Notes: generated by a model from the sequence alone, not told the origin. A DNA stretch of 34,786 nt from an uncultured Gammaproteobacteria bacterium (GCA_913057955.1 CAJXOB010000011.1:1-34786); one strand, 5' to 3'. Shown: positions 8,786 through 18,200, counted from the first letter of the stretch. A program made the numbers and translations.

Positions 8786-9090
8786 TGGCTGAGGAAAAAG
8801 TAAAACTAAAAGCAGCCCCTAAGAAAGCAGCTCCAAAAGTTACTGATACTAAGGTTGTAGCTACTAAAGCAGTTGAAACAAAAAAAACACCTGCTAAAAA
8901 AGCTGCATCTACAAAACCAACAGTAAGTGTGACATTAGTAAAAAGTTTTCATGGTCGTCTTCCTAAGCATCGTGCTACGGTAACTGGTTTAGGATTAAAA
9001 AGAATTAACCACACAGTTGTTCTCGAAGACACGCCAGAAGTAAGAGGCATGATTAATAAAGTGTCTTACTTATTAAAAGTAGAGGGTTAA
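8785..9090 (+). CDS. rpmD: 50S ribosomal protein L30 with Lys/Ala-rich N-terminal extension
   Basis: Residues 46-101 match bacterial L30 (E. coli 59 residues), with [18 protein letters not shown] and [20 protein letters not shown]. In front lie about 45 extra residues, rich in Lys and Ala (13 Lys, 10 Ala, 4 acidic), resembling histone-H1-like tails. There is no internal ATG before the core. The ATG at 8785 is coupled to the rpsE stop (TGATG), which supports the long start. A GTG or TTG start nearer the core cannot be fully excluded. The tail composition resembles the C-tail of L17 in the same cluster. Confidence 0.93.
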   Translation: MAEEKVKLKAAPKKAAPKVTDTKVVATKAVETKKTPAKKAASTKPTVSVTLVKSFHGRLPKHRATVTGLGLKRINHTVVLEDTPEVRGMINKVSYLLKVEG

Positions 9091-9093
9091 AAA

Positions 9094-9528
9094 ATGAATT
9101 TAAATACTTTGAAGCCTGCATTAGGTGAAAAAACTAGCAGAAAGCGAGTCGGAAGAGGAATAGGCTCTGGAATGGGTAAAACTGCGGGCCGTGGCCATAA
9201 AGGCCAAAAATCTCGTTCTGGTGGATTCTCAAAGGTTGGTTTTGAAGGTGGTCAGATGCCACTTCAAAGAAGACTACCTAAAGTTGGCTTTTCATCAAGG
9301 GTCTCTATAGTAACTTCTCAGGTAACCCTATCTCAGTTAGATAAATTAACTGAAACTGATATTAATATTGATGTTCTTAAGAAACATAATCTAGTTACTA
9401 AAAATATATTAAGAGTCAAGGTTATGCTATCGGGTGAAATCAATCGCGCTATAAATTTAGTTGGAATTAAGCCAACTAAAGGTGCTAAAGCTGCTATTGA
9501 AGCTGCGAAAGGAACCATAAGCGAGTAA
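9094..9528 (+). CDS. rplO: 50S ribosomal protein L15
   Basis: The product has 144 residues, as in E. coli. L15 is a late-assembly protein with a long extended N-terminal arm inside the 50S. That arm is visible as the glycine- and basic-rich stretch [20 protein letters not shown] followed by KGQKSRSGG (about residues 16-45). The start lies 3 nt after the rpmD stop. secY follows after 4 nt, as in the spc operon of E. coli. Confidence 0.98.
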   Translation: MNLNTLKPALGEKTSRKRVGRGIGSGMGKTAGRGHKGQKSRSGGFSKVGFEGGQMPLQRRLPKVGFSSRVSIVTSQVTLSQLDKLTETDINIDVLKKHNLVTKNILRVKVMLSGEINRAINLVGIKPTKGAKAAIEAAKGTISE

Positions 9529-9532
9529 TGAA

Positions 9533-10813
9533 ATGAGTGAAGATCTATTAAAACGCATCCTATACCTAGTTGGTGCTTTAATCGTTTTCAGACTTGGAAC
9601 GCATATTGTGATTCCTTTTATATCTCAGACTGCGCTTGCCTCACTTGTTGAAGATAACAGAACTGGTATTTTAGGAATGATGAATATGTTCTCTGGTGGA
9701 GCCTTAGAGCGCTTATCAATTTTTACGCTTGGAATTATGCCTTACATTTCGTCATCAATTATCATGAACCTCATGACATCAGTTGTTCCTAAATTTGAGC
9801 AACTCAAAAAAGAAGGCGATCGAGGTAGAAGAACGATAACTCAGTACACTAGAATGGGTACGGTTTTTTTAGCGGTATTTCAATCTTATGGCGTATCGAT
9901 TGCGCTCCAGTCTCAATCAGGTGGAGGCGTAGCGTTAGTTACAAGTCCTGGTCTAACGTTTAGTTTTGTAACAGTGGTTACGTTAACTACTGGCACACTT
10001 TTCTTGATGTGGCTTGGTGAACAAATTAGTGAAAAAGGAATTGGTAACGGAATCTCGATGATCATTTTTGCGGGTATTGTTGCAGGTTTGCCATCTTCAT
10101 TTGGAAACACACTCAGCATGGTAGGTACCGGTGAATTAAGTGTATTTATTGTAGTATTAATGTTGGCAATGGTTGTTTTAGTAATGGCATTTGTTGTCTT
10201 CATGGAGCGAGGGCAAAGAAGAATCGCAGTAAATTATGCTAAGAGACAACAGGGACGAAAAATGGTAGGTGGACAAACTTCATATCTACCTCTTAAGATC
10301 AATATGGCAGGTGTTATTCCACCAATTTTTGCCTCTAGTATTATTCTATTTCCTGCAACTTTAGGTGGTTGGTTCTCTCAGTCTGAGGGGATGGGTTGGT
10401 TAGCAGATATTACTTCAAGTATCTCTCCAGGACAACCCCTCTATATAATTTTTTATGGCGCAGCTATTATCTTTTTTACATTTTTTTATACCGCATTAAC
10501 TTTTAATGCTAAAGATACTGCAGATAATTTACGTAAATCAGGCGGCTTCATTCCAGGTATTAGACCTGGCCAACATTCGGCAGATTATATTGACGCCGTA
10601 ACATCAAGACTAACAGCAGTAGGTGCTATTTACATTACAGCAGTATGCCTACTTCCAGAGTTTTTAATTTTATATTGGAACGTACCGTTCTACTTTGGCG
10701 GCACCAGTCTTTTGATTATTGTTGTTGTAGTAATGGATTTTATAGCACAAGCGCAATCTCATATGATGTCCAATCAGTATGAAGGTTTAATGCGTAAAGC
10801 AAATTTAAAGTAA
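9533..10813 (+). CDS. secY: Preprotein translocase subunit SecY
   Basis: The product has 426 residues (E. coli 443). It is the ten-helix channel of the Sec translocon in the inner membrane, working with SecE, SecG and SecA or the ribosome. Visible marks include [13 protein letters not shown] in helix 1, [20 protein letters not shown] at the plug/helix 2 region, and [20 protein letters not shown]. The cytoplasmic loop [20 protein letters not shown] and the C5 loop [18 protein letters not shown], which carries the SecA-contact arginine, are also there. The N-terminus is about 17 residues shorter than in E. coli. An ATG at 9528 hits a stop at once, so 9533 is the start. Confidence 0.98.
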   Translation: MSEDLLKRILYLVGALIVFRLGTHIVIPFISQTALASLVEDNRTGILGMMNMFSGGALERLSIFTLGIMPYISSSIIMNLMTSVVPKFEQLKKEGDRGRRTITQYTRMGTVFLAVFQSYGVSIALQSQSGGGVALVTSPGLTFSFVTVVTLTTGTLFLMWLGEQISEKGIGNGISMIIFAGIVAGLPSSFGNTLSMVGTGELSVFIVVLMLAMVVLVMAFVVFMERGQRRIAVNYAKRQQGRKMVGGQTSYLPLKINMAGVIPPIFASSIILFPATLGGWFSQSEGMGWLADITSSISPGQPLYIIFYGAAIIFFTFFYTALTFNAKDTADNLRKSGGFIPGIRPGQHSADYIDAVTSRLTAVGAIYITAVCLLPEFLILYWNVPFYFGGTSLLIIVVVVMDFIAQAQSHMMSNQYEGLMRKANLK

Positions 10814-10822
10814 GGGTAAGTT

Positions 10823-10936
10823 ATGAAAGTAAGAGCATCAGTTAAAAGAATTTGTAAAGATTGCAAAATTATTAAGAGGCATGGAGTAATTCGTGTCATA
10901 TGTAAAGAGCCACGTCATAAGCAGAGACAAGGTTGA
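10823..10936 (+). CDS. rpmJ: 50S ribosomal protein L36 (zinc form)
   Basis: This short gene encodes 37 residues starting [20 protein letters not shown]. It has the four zinc ligands of the canonical C+ type: Cys11, Cys14, Cys27 and His32. L36 binds 23S rRNA domain VI late in assembly. It follows secY after 9 nt, the usual place at the end of the spc operon. The start is preceded by TAAGGGTAAG, a good ribosome-binding site. The alpha-type promoter begins 6 nt after its stop. Confidence 0.97.
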   Translation: MKVRASVKRICKDCKIIKRHGVIRVICKEPRHKQRQG

Positions 10937-10941
10937 AGACA

Positions 10942-10970
10942 TTGACAGACGTTGATTTACAAAGTAAAAT
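10942..10970 (+). promoter_or_regulatory. Sigma70 promoter of the alpha-type operon (rpsM onwards)
   Basis: A perfect -35 TTGACA (10942-10947) and a -10 TAAAAT (10965-10970) are separated by exactly 17 nt. Transcription should begin near 10977, leaving a leader of about 73 nt before rpsM. It is the best promoter in the window. It lies in the only large gap of the ribosomal cluster, where E. coli has the spc/alpha boundary. Confidence 0.8.
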
Positions 10971-10993
10971 TGCACGATTTTTCAACTATAAAA

Positions 10994-11019
10994 TTTTGAA
11001 TGGCATTATCCATTCAAAA
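10994..11019 (+). promoter_or_regulatory. Leader hairpin before rpsM (candidate S4 autoregulatory element)
   Basis: TTTTGAATGG (10994-11003) and CCATTCAAAA (11010-11019) form a perfect 10-bp stem with a CATTAT loop, in the leader downstream of the rpsM promoter. In E. coli, S4 represses the alpha operon through a pseudoknot in the leader at rpsM. This hairpin could be part of a similar element, but I did not establish a pseudoknot. A run of six T at 11026-11031 lies 6 nt beyond the stem, so a weak attenuator or a terminator for the upstream spc transcript is also possible. Confidence 0.5.
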
Positions 11020-11049
11020 ATATAATTTTTTGAGGCATAGGTAGATTAT

Positions 11050-11403
11050 ATGGCACGTATTGCAGGCATAAATATTCCAACTAATAAACATATTGTAATT
11101 GGTTTACAATCAATTTTTGGTATTGGAGAAACTAGATCAAAACTAATTTGTAAGACACTGAAGTTAGAACCAAGCACGAAAGTGTCTGCGCTAACTGAAG
11201 ATCAGCTAGAGTCAATTCGTGGAGCTATCTCTCAATTTGAAGTTGAAGGTGACTTGCGACGTGATGTTGCAATGAACATTAAGCGTCTAAGAGATTTAGG
11301 TTGCTATCGTGGTATCCGTCACAGAAAGGGTTTGCCATTACGTGGTCAAAGAACTAAAACAAACGCTAGAACTCGTAAGGGTCCGCGTCGTTTAATTAAA
11401 TAA
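11050..11403 (+). CDS. rpsM: 30S ribosomal protein S13
   Basis: The product has 117 residues (E. coli 118). S13 sits in the 30S head, contacts S19 and makes bridges to the 50S; its basic C-tail reaches the P-site tRNA. Motifs include [39 protein letters not shown] and the tail [11 protein letters not shown]. It is the first gene of the alpha-type block, behind its own promoter and leader hairpin. In E. coli S4 represses translation at this start. Confidence 0.98.
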   Translation: MARIAGINIPTNKHIVIGLQSIFGIGETRSKLICKTLKLEPSTKVSALTEDQLESIRGAISQFEVEGDLRRDVAMNIKRLRDLGCYRGIRHRKGLPLRGQRTKTNARTRKGPRRLIK

Positions 11404-11420
11404 TTAAGGCATAAGTTACT

Positions 11421-11807
11421 ATGGCAAAAGATCAAACAGTTAAAAAGAAATCTAAAAAAGTCGTCTCTGACGGTATTGCACATATTCATGCAACTTTCAA
11501 TAATACTATTGTGATGATTACAGATCGGCATGGAAACACTTTATGCTGGGCAACTTCAGGTGGTGCAGGCTTTAGAGGCTCAAGAAAATCGACACCTTTT
11601 GCTGCTCAAGTTGCGGCTGGTAACTGTGGTGAAAAAGCACAAGCTTTTGGAATGAAAAATGTAGAAGTTCGAGTTAAAGGCCCTGGCCCTGGACGTGATT
11701 CTGCAATACGGGGCTTGAATGCGCAAGGATTAAAAATTCAATCAATAACAGATGTGACGCCTATACCTCATAATGGTTGTCGTCCTTCTAAGAAACGTAG
11801 AGTATAA
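11421..11807 (+). CDS. rpsK: 30S ribosomal protein S11
   Basis: The product has 128 residues (E. coli 129). S11 lies on the 30S platform near the mRNA exit and the Shine-Dalgarno helix. Blocks such as [38 protein letters not shown] and [13 protein letters not shown] are diagnostic, as is the C-terminal [15 protein letters not shown]. It lies 17 nt after rpsM and 9 nt before rpsD. Confidence 0.98.
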   Translation: MAKDQTVKKKSKKVVSDGIAHIHATFNNTIVMITDRHGNTLCWATSGGAGFRGSRKSTPFAAQVAAGNCGEKAQAFGMKNVEVRVKGPGPGRDSAIRGLNAQGLKIQSITDVTPIPHNGCRPSKKRRV

Positions 11808-11816
11808 GGATAAATT

Positions 11817-12443
11817 ATGGCAAGATATACAGGTCCTACATGTAAATTAGCACGCCGTGAAGGTGTTGACTTAGAGCTTAAGAGTGGAATTAGATCTATA
11901 GATTCTAAATGTAAATTAACTCAACTTCCTGGTGTACATGGAGCTAATGCCCGTCGACAAAAGGGTAGTGAATATGGTTTGCAGCTTCGTGAAAAGCAAA
12001 AAGTTAGACGTATCTATGGTGTATTAGAAAAGCAGTTTAGTCTTTATTATAAAAAAGCTAGCGCAAAAAAAGGACCAACTGGAGAAAATTTACTGTCTCT
12101 TCTTGAGTGTCGCCTTGATAACGTTGTCTATAGAATGGGTTTTGCATCAACGCGTGCGGAAGCTAGACAGTTAGTGTCACATAAATCAATTGTAGTAAAT
12201 GGAAAATTGGTTAATATACCTTCTTTTCAAGTGAGTGCAAATGATGAAATCTCTGTAAGAGAAAAAGCTAAAAAACAAAGCCGAATTCAGCTAGCGCTTG
12301 AAATTTCTGGCCAGAGCGGATTATCAGAGTGGTTGGACGTTGATAATAAAGCATTGAAAGGTGTGTTTAAAAATGTACCTGCTCGCGATGAATTATCTTC
12401 AGATATTTCAGAGCAATTAATCGTTGAATTGTATTCTAAATAG
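11817..12443 (+). CDS. rpsD: 30S ribosomal protein S4
   Basis: The product has 208 residues (E. coli 206). S4 binds the 5' domain of 16S rRNA first in assembly and helps form the mRNA entry channel. In E. coli it is the repressor of its own alpha operon. The S4-type RNA-binding domain is visible at about residues 97-160 ([34 protein letters not shown]). It follows rpsK closely and precedes rpoA by 9 nt, the E. coli order. Confidence 0.98.
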   Translation: MARYTGPTCKLARREGVDLELKSGIRSIDSKCKLTQLPGVHGANARRQKGSEYGLQLREKQKVRRIYGVLEKQFSLYYKKASAKKGPTGENLLSLLECRLDNVVYRMGFASTRAEARQLVSHKSIVVNGKLVNIPSFQVSANDEISVREKAKKQSRIQLALEISGQSGLSEWLDVDNKALKGVFKNVPARDELSSDISEQLIVELYSK

Positions 12444-12452
12444 GAATTAAAT

Positions 12453-13433
12453 ATGCAAGGAAGTGCAAGAGATTTTCTAAAACCAAAACTAGTTGATTCA
12501 GTTGAGTTATCTAAAAATGAATACCGTGTAGTTCTAGAGCCTTTTGAAAGAGGGTTTGGACATACATTAGGGAATTCAATTAGAAGAACATTATTATCTT
12601 CTATGGTTGGGTCTGCTATTACAGAAGTCGCAATTGATGGAGTAATGCATGAATTTTCAACGATTGAAGGCGTTCAAGAAGACGTTCTAGATATACTCCT
12701 AAATCTTAAAGAAGCCTCTATTGGTTTAAATTCAAGTGAAAGCGCAACAGTTATTATTGAAAAACAAGGGCCATGTGAACTAACAGTTGCAGATATTGAA
12801 GCAAATGGTACCGACGTTTCTGTATTTAATCCTGAGAAAGTAATTGCCACAGTAAATGAAGGCGGGAAAATTAGAATGACTGTCGTTATCGGCACTGGTG
12901 TTGGTTATGATGTTGCTGTTGCTAGAACAGTTGATTCCGAGACTATTGGAAGTATTCAGTTAGATGCGAGCTTTTCGCCAATCAAGAGGGTTAGTTTTAC
13001 AGTTGAGTCTGCAAGGGTTGAGCAAAAAGTGAACCTAGATAGATTGAATATTATTATTGAAACGAATGGGTCAGTTAATGCTGAAGATGCTGTGAAGAGA
13101 GCTGCAACTATTCTTCAAGACCAATTATCATCATTTGTTGAATTGGAGCCAGTAATAGAGGAGGAGCCACAACCAACATCAGATGATTTTCCTCCAATGT
13201 ACTTATCGGCTGTTGATGAGCTTGAACTTACAGTTCGTTCTGCAAACTGCTTGAAGGCTGAACAGATCTACTATATTGGTGATTTAATTCAAAAATCAGA
13301 GCAAGACTTACTTAGAACTCCAAATTTAGGACGCAAGTCACTTAATGAAATTAAAGAAGTTTTAACTGAGAAAAATTTAGAACTTGGTACAGAAATTGAA
13401 AACTGGCCGCCAGTTGACCTAATGAGTGAATAA
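12453..13433 (+). CDS. rpoA: RNA polymerase subunit alpha
   Basis: The product has 326 residues (E. coli 329). The N-terminal domain (about 1-232) dimerises and starts polymerase assembly; [20 protein letters not shown] is its signature. The C-terminal domain (about 246-315) binds UP-element DNA and activators. Its DNA-contact residues are kept in VRSANCLK: Arg262, Asn265, Cys266 and Lys268, matching E. coli 265, 268, 269 and 271. The linker is Glu/Pro-rich. Co-transcription with rpsD and rplQ ties polymerase supply to ribosome supply. Confidence 0.98.
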   Translation: MQGSARDFLKPKLVDSVELSKNEYRVVLEPFERGFGHTLGNSIRRTLLSSMVGSAITEVAIDGVMHEFSTIEGVQEDVLDILLNLKEASIGLNSSESATVIIEKQGPCELTVADIEANGTDVSVFNPEKVIATVNEGGKIRMTVVIGTGVGYDVAVARTVDSETIGSIQLDASFSPIKRVSFTVESARVEQKVNLDRLNIIIETNGSVNAEDAVKRAATILQDQLSSFVELEPVIEEEPQPTSDDFPPMYLSAVDELELTVRSANCLKAEQIYYIGDLIQKSEQDLLRTPNLGRKSLNEIKEVLTEKNLELGTEIENWPPVDLMSE

Positions 13434-13442
13434 GGATAAATA

Positions 13443-13979
13443 ATGAGACACAGAAAGTCAGGTAGACAATTAAATAGAAATTCATCGCATAGAAAGGCCA
13501 TGTTTAAGAATATGGCAAATTCATTAATATTGCATGAAACAATTAAAACTACACTTCCTAAAGCAAAAGAGTTGAGGCGTGTTATTGAGCCTCTTATTAC
13601 TAGAGCTAAAGCAGATAGTGTTGCTAATCGTCGTCATATTTTCTCTAAACTTAGAGATGATGCTATGGTTGCTAAGTTGTTTACGCAATTGGGACCTTTT
13701 TATCAAGACCGCCCAGGTGGATATATACGAATTTTAAAAGCAGGTTTTCGTACAGGTGATAAAGCTCCAATGGCGTTAGTTCAATTAGTTGACTTTGAAG
13801 GCCAAGAAGAGGTTATTATTGAAGCACCTAAGAAAGAAACTAAAGCTGCTGCACCTAAGAAAGAAACTAAAGCTGCTGCACCTAAGAAAGAAACTAAAGC
13901 TGCTGCACCTAAGAAAGAAACTAAAGCTGCTGCACCTAAGAAAGAAACTAAAGCTAAAGCGACAAAAAAAGAATCATAA
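13443..13979 (+). CDS. rplQ: 50S ribosomal protein L17 with repeat-built C-terminal tail
   Basis: Residues 1-127 are a full bacterial L17 (E. coli 127 residues), beginning [20 protein letters not shown], with [15 protein letters not shown] and [16 protein letters not shown]17 binds 23S rRNA domains III/VI near the tunnel exit side. Residues 128-178 are an added tail: APKKETKAA four times, a fifth copy cut to eight residues, then KATKKES. It has 18 Lys and 6 Glu in 51 residues. The tail is encoded by identical DNA repeats, described separately. The gene lies 9 nt after rpoA, and rpsU follows after 12 nt. Confidence 0.97.
   Translation: MRHRKSGRQLNRNSSHRKAMFKNMANSLILHETIKTTLPKAKELRRVIEPLITRAKADSVANRRHIFSKLRDDAMVAKLFTQLGPFYQDRPGGYIRILKAGFRTGDKAPMALVQLVDFEGQEEVIIEAPKKETKAAAPKKETKAAAPKKETKAAAPKKETKAAAPKKETKAKATKKES
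13824..13955 (+). repeat. Tandem 27-nt repeat inside rplQ (4 full copies plus 24 nt)
   Basis: Units at 13824-13850, 13851-13877, 13878-13904 and 13905-13931 are identical at every base. A fifth copy matches for 24 nt (13932-13955) and then diverges. Each unit is 9 codons for APKKETKAA, so copy-number changes keep the frame. Perfect identity including third codon positions points to recent expansion by slippage or unequal recombination rather than old selection on protein only. Confidence 0.98.
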
Positions 13980-13991
13980 AGGAATTATCAT

Positions 13992-14207
13992 ATGCCAGCA
14001 ATTAAAGTAAGAGAGAACGAACCATTTGATATTGCACTTCGTCGTTTCAGACGTCTTTGTGATAGAGCAGGTGTTATTACAGATGTTAGAAAAAAAGAGT
14101 ATTTTGAGAAGCCTACTTGGGTTAATAAGCGTAAAAAAGCTGCTGCAGTTAAAAGAACCCATAAAGAAATGTCTAAAAATCGAATTCACCGTAAACGTAT
14201 GTACTAA
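13992..14207 (+). CDS. rpsU: 30S ribosomal protein S21
   Basis: The product has 71 residues, as in E. coli. S21 is a small basic protein that joins the 30S platform late and aids initiation on natural mRNAs. The sequence [20 protein letters not shown] and the basic tail [17 protein letters not shown] are diagnostic. An AAAGGAATT ribosome-binding site precedes the ATG. In E. coli rpsU heads the dnaG-rpoD operon; here it follows rplQ by 12 nt and appears to be part of the alpha transcript. Confidence 0.97.
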   Translation: MPAIKVRENEPFDIALRRFRRLCDRAGVITDVRKKEYFEKPTWVNKRKKAAAVKRTHKEMSKNRIHRKRMY

Positions 14208-14238
14208 GCGCTGTATTTAGTGCGAAAGTAAATCAAAT

Positions 14239-14685
14239 ATGTCAAAGCTAAAACAACTCATTACTAACGACATGAAGTTAGCAATGAAGGCTAAAGACAA
14301 ACAAGCCCTCAAAGCAATTCGTATGATTCTTGGGGCAATCAAACAAAGAGAAATAGATGAGCGCATTGAATTGACTGACGGTCAAGCTTTGTCTGTAATT
14401 CAAAAAATGGTCAAGCAGCGCAAAGACTCAATATCACAATTTTCAGATGCTGGAAGAATTGACTTAGTTGATATAGAAGAAGCAGAGCTTTTAATTATTA
14501 ATAATTACATGCCAAAGCAACTAAGTAAAGAAGAGGTTGAGTCTGAAGTTAATAAAGCTATCTCCGAAACAGGGGCGGCTTCAATGAAAGATATGGGTAA
14601 GCTAATGGGCGTCCTAAAAAGTAAGCTTGATGGAAAGGCTGATATGGGAGTCGTTTCTCAGCTGATCAAATCCAAACTCTCTTAG
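14239..14685 (+). CDS. yqeY: GatB/YqeY domain-containing protein
   Basis: The product has 148 residues, the usual length of stand-alone YqeY proteins. The family is related to the C-terminal tRNA-binding domain of the amidotransferase subunit GatB, but its own role is not settled. Visible blocks are LKAIRMILGAIKQREID near the N-terminus, then YMPKQLSKEEVE and MKDMGKLMGVLKSKLDGKAD, all typical. Genes of this family often sit between rpsU and dnaG. Here it follows rpsU by 31 nt but dnaG is not present. The gene ends 7 nt from the end of the convergent Lrp-type gene. Confidence 0.93.
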   Translation: MSKLKQLITNDMKLAMKAKDKQALKAIRMILGAIKQREIDERIELTDGQALSVIQKMVKQRKDSISQFSDAGRIDLVDIEEAELLIINNYMPKQLSKEEVESEVNKAISETGAASMKDMGKLMGVLKSKLDGKADMGVVSQLIKSKLS

Positions 14686-14692
14686 TTAAAGA

Positions 14693-15148
14693 TTAGTTGA
14701 GCGCACTGCTCACTATTTCCTCCATAACTACAAAAGTTGAACTGTGTTGAACATTGGGTAGTGATGAAATCTTCTCACCCAAGACTTTACGGTAACTCTC
14801 CATATTTTCAGTTCTAACTTTAAGCAAATAATCAAAATTAGATGCAATCATATGACATTGCTCTACCTCTGGTATTTCTTTAATCGCTCTATTGAATGCA
14901 TTTAGAGCATTTGTCTTAGTATCATCCATCTTAATTTGAACAAATGCAATATGATTGTTTTTAATCAACTCATGATCAATGATTGCCGTGTAGCCCTTAA
15001 TATATCCGGCCGCCTCTAATTTTTTAATGCGCTTTAAACAGGGCGTTTTAGATAATCCAATTTTATTTGATAATTCAGTAATGGTCATCCGACCATCGCC
15101 CTGAAGAAGCTTAAGGATCTTATGATCGAAGTTATCTATACTAGCCAT
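14693..15148 (-). CDS. Lrp/AsnC-family regulator, probably of putA
   Basis: The product has 151 residues. An N-terminal helix-turn-helix (about 5-55, FDHKILKLLQGDGRMTITEL then SNKIGLSKTPCLKRIKKLE) is followed by the RAM ligand-binding domain, with FDYLLKVRTENMESYRKVLG at about 105-124. It is transcribed divergently from putA across a 147-nt gap. The LSKTPC recognition helix and this location recall PutR, the proline-responsive Lrp-type activator of putA in alphaproteobacteria, so control of putA is a reasonable inference. A TATAAT on the minus strand at 15184-15179 may be its -10. I see no clear ribosome-binding site before the ATG. Confidence 0.92.
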   Translation of the reverse strand: MASIDNFDHKILKLLQGDGRMTITELSNKIGLSKTPCLKRIKKLEAAGYIKGYTAIIDHELIKNNHIAFVQIKMDDTKTNALNAFNRAIKEIPEVEQCHMIASNFDYLLKVRTENMESYRKVLGEKISSLPNVQHSSTFVVMEEIVSSALN

Positions 15149-15232
15149 AATAACTAAATAATAAAAAATAATAGATTTATTATAATCTTTTATTAATAAT
15201 ATAAGTCTTTAAATACTGTTATTAGATATCAT

Positions 15233-15249
15233 ATAGTTATTATAACTAT
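15233..15249. promoter_or_regulatory. 17-bp palindrome between the Lrp-type gene and putA
   Basis: ATAGTTATTATAACTAT is a perfect inverted repeat: two 8-nt arms around one central T. It lies in the divergent gap, 47 nt before the putA ATG. A TAAAAT at 15261-15266 could be a -10 for putA, which would place the dyad over the -35 region, a usual place for an activator or repressor. Lrp-family sites are typically about 15 bp and AT-rich, so this is a plausible operator. Confidence 0.5.
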
Positions 15250-15295
15250 TAAATCTAAATTAAAATAATATCCAAAGTATTGTTATTTAAAATAA

Positions 15296-18200
15296 ATGCA
15301 GAACCAATTCAATTCAAAAATATTTGAAATAGATTACTCCCCTTCTCGAAAAAATATGAGAAATGCTAGAGTTATGGATGAAGGAGAGATACTAAATTAC
15401 CTTAAATTATTTGAAAAAACTAGTTTAAATCAAAGAAAAGATTTGCAGCAGAAGACTGCTAGTCTTATTAAAGATTTAAGAGTTTCAAATCAACCTGACT
15501 TGTTGTCATTGTTTATCTCTGAATATAATTTGACAAGCGATGAGGGGCTATCATTAATGACCTTGGTTGAGGCGTTCCTAAGAGTTCCAGATAATAAAAC
15601 AAGGGATAAGTTGTTTATTGATAAGGTTGCCAGAAAAGGTTGGACTAAGCATATAGGTGGTAGTAAATCATCAATGGTTAATATTGCAACAATTGCACTT
15701 ACTATCGCAGACAAGATGATTGCGCATGGAAGCAATAATGAAATTAAAAATAGAATAAAAAAAGCATTAGAAATTTTATCTAGGCCTGGCGTTCGATTTA
15801 GTGCAAATAATGTGATTCAATTTTTTGCTAAGCAGTTTGTCTTTGCTGAAAATATTCAAAATGCAATCAAATCAAGCAAGGCTCAAAAAGGGCTGTATTC
15901 ATTTGACATGCTTGGTGAGGCCGCCTGGACTATGGAAGATGCGGATAAGTATTTTTTATCCTACAAGAATGCATTAATAGAAATTGGAGAGCATAGGCAA
16001 TCAGAAAATGTATTTGAAGCTGACGGAATATCCGTAAAACTATCCGCGCTTCACCCGAAGTATGATTTTATGCATAGAGACAGAGTTCTTTCTGAATTAT
16101 TGCCTCGAATAATTGAGCTGGTTCATATCGCTCAAAAATATAATATTGGAATTAATATTGACGCCGAAGAGGCAGAGCGCCTAGATCTATCATTGGACGT
16201 TATCGATCAAATTATGAGCTCCATTGCAAATACATCATGGAAGGGATTTGGTGTTGTAGTTCAAGCCTATCAAAAACGCTCACCATATGTAATTGATTGG
16301 TTGGATCAGAGCTGTAAAAAACATCATCTAAAGATTATGGTAAGGTTAGTTAAGGGTGCTTATTGGGATAGTGAAATTAAAAAAGCCCAAGTCATGGGAG
16401 AAGTTGATTATCCAGTTTTTACAAAAAAAATAAATACGGACTACTCATTTCTAGTGTGTGCTCAAAAGCTACTCTTGTTAAGGGGTTATATTTATCCTCA
16501 ATTTGCAAGCCATAATGCACATTCATTAGTCAGCGTCTGTGAAATTGCTGGAGACAATATGGGGTTTGAAGTACAAAGGCTGCATGGTATGGGCGAGTCT
16601 CTTCATAATCACATTAAAAGTAAATATGGTGTCTCTTCAAGGGTCTATGCTCCAATTGGAAGTCACAAAGAGTTACTAGCTTATCTAATGAGGAGATTAT
16701 TAGAAAATGGGGCAAATAGCTCCTTTATTAATCATTTATTTGATGAAAGTATTAAACCAGAAAGTTTAGCGATTGATGTTTTTTCTGAAGTCGAAGAAGA
16801 CACGAATAAATCTCATTCAAAAATACCACTTCCTAAAGATATATATAAAAGTATTCGTCAAAACTCAGCCAGCATTATGCTTACTGAGCAAAATGAGGTT
16901 GACTTATTATTTCAAAGCCAGGAGTTTTGGTTGAAAAACAAATGGCAAGCAAAATCAATGATCTATGGGCTAACCTTGGAAGATGCCTATGAGGAGGAAG
17001 TAAAAAATCCATCTGATACTTCTGATACAGTTGGGAGTGTGCTTTACGCTGATCACTCTCAGCTAGAGCATTGCTTAGTATCCGCACAAAATGTATTTAA
17101 TTCAAATTCCCAAAACCAAGAAAGGATGCTTGAGAGTTTAGATAGGGCAGCTGAACTCTATGAGGAAAATCAATTTGAATTGATGGCGCTTGCAATGCGA
17201 GAGGCTGGAAAGACTTATCAAGATGCCATTGATGAAGTTAGGGAGGCGGTTGATTTTTTACGTTATTATTCAAACTTAGCACGAAAAGTAATGCCTAACA
17301 AAAGAAAGGCCATGGGGGTTTTTGTTTGTATTAGCCCGTGGAACTTTCCTTTAGCAATTTTTACGGGTCAAATTGCTGCGGCACTAGCTTCTGGAAACGT
17401 TGTAATTGCGAAACCAGCTGAAAGTACCTCTTTAATAGCCTATAGAGCAAGTGAGTTATTAATAGAGGCTGGAATTCCTTTGGGTACATTTCAGTTGTGC
17501 TTAGGAAGGGGCTCGGATGTTGGCTCTTATCTGTCTAGTAGTTCAATAATTTCTGGTGTAGCCTTTACAGGCTCAACAACTGTAGCAAAACAAATTAAAC
17601 GCAACCTAGTTAAAAATGGAAATCCAGAGGCAAGAGTTATTGCTGAAACTGGGGGTTTAAATGCAATGGTAGTAGATTCAACAGCCTTATGCGAGCAGGT
17701 AACGAGAGACGTTATTGATGGAGCGTTTAAAAGTGCAGGACAGCGTTGCTCGGCGCTTAGAGTTCTTATGATTCAGGAAGAATGTTTTGATGAAACTCTG
17801 AAAATGATTAAGGGCGCAATGATGGAGCTCAATATTGGCAATCCTAAACACTTGTCTACCGATTGTGGCCCAGTTATAAATGATGATGCAAGACTAAAGC
17901 TTCAAGGCTATATTGATCAATCAAGAAAAAGAAGCCAAATAATTGGGGAAATTCAATGCAATCTTAATGCTGGTTATTATGTCTCTCCAACTATTATCCA
18001 TCTCAAATCTATTGATGAAATTAATGAAGAATTTTTTGGCCCAATTCTTCATGTTATTTCATATAAGAGTAGTGAATTAGAGGATATGATTGATCGTTTA
18101 AATAACAAAGGCTTTGGATTGACGTTTGGTATTCATTCCAGAATTGACAAGCAAGTAGAGGAAATTACATCTAGGGTCAATGCTGGAAATATTTATGTGA

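Noticed and set aside
13824-13955. Regular repeats that might suggest a CRISPR-like array
   Set aside because: Units are directly adjacent with no spacers and continue the L17 reading frame as APKKETKAA, so this is a coding tandem repeat.
13789-14010. An alternative open frame with Leu/Lys repeats across the end of rplQ
   Set aside because: It is the same 27-nt repeat read in another frame, overlaps rplQ and rpsU, and has no family likeness.
14208-14238. Small GCGCT/AGTGC hairpin after rpsU as a terminator
   Set aside because: Five pairs including a G-T wobble and no T-run; yqeY follows at once in the same direction.
14698-14712. TGAGC-GCACT-GCTCA hairpin between yqeY and the Lrp-type gene as a bidirectional terminator
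   Set aside because: The stem is only 5 bp, it lies inside the Lrp coding end, and no T-run follows on either strand.
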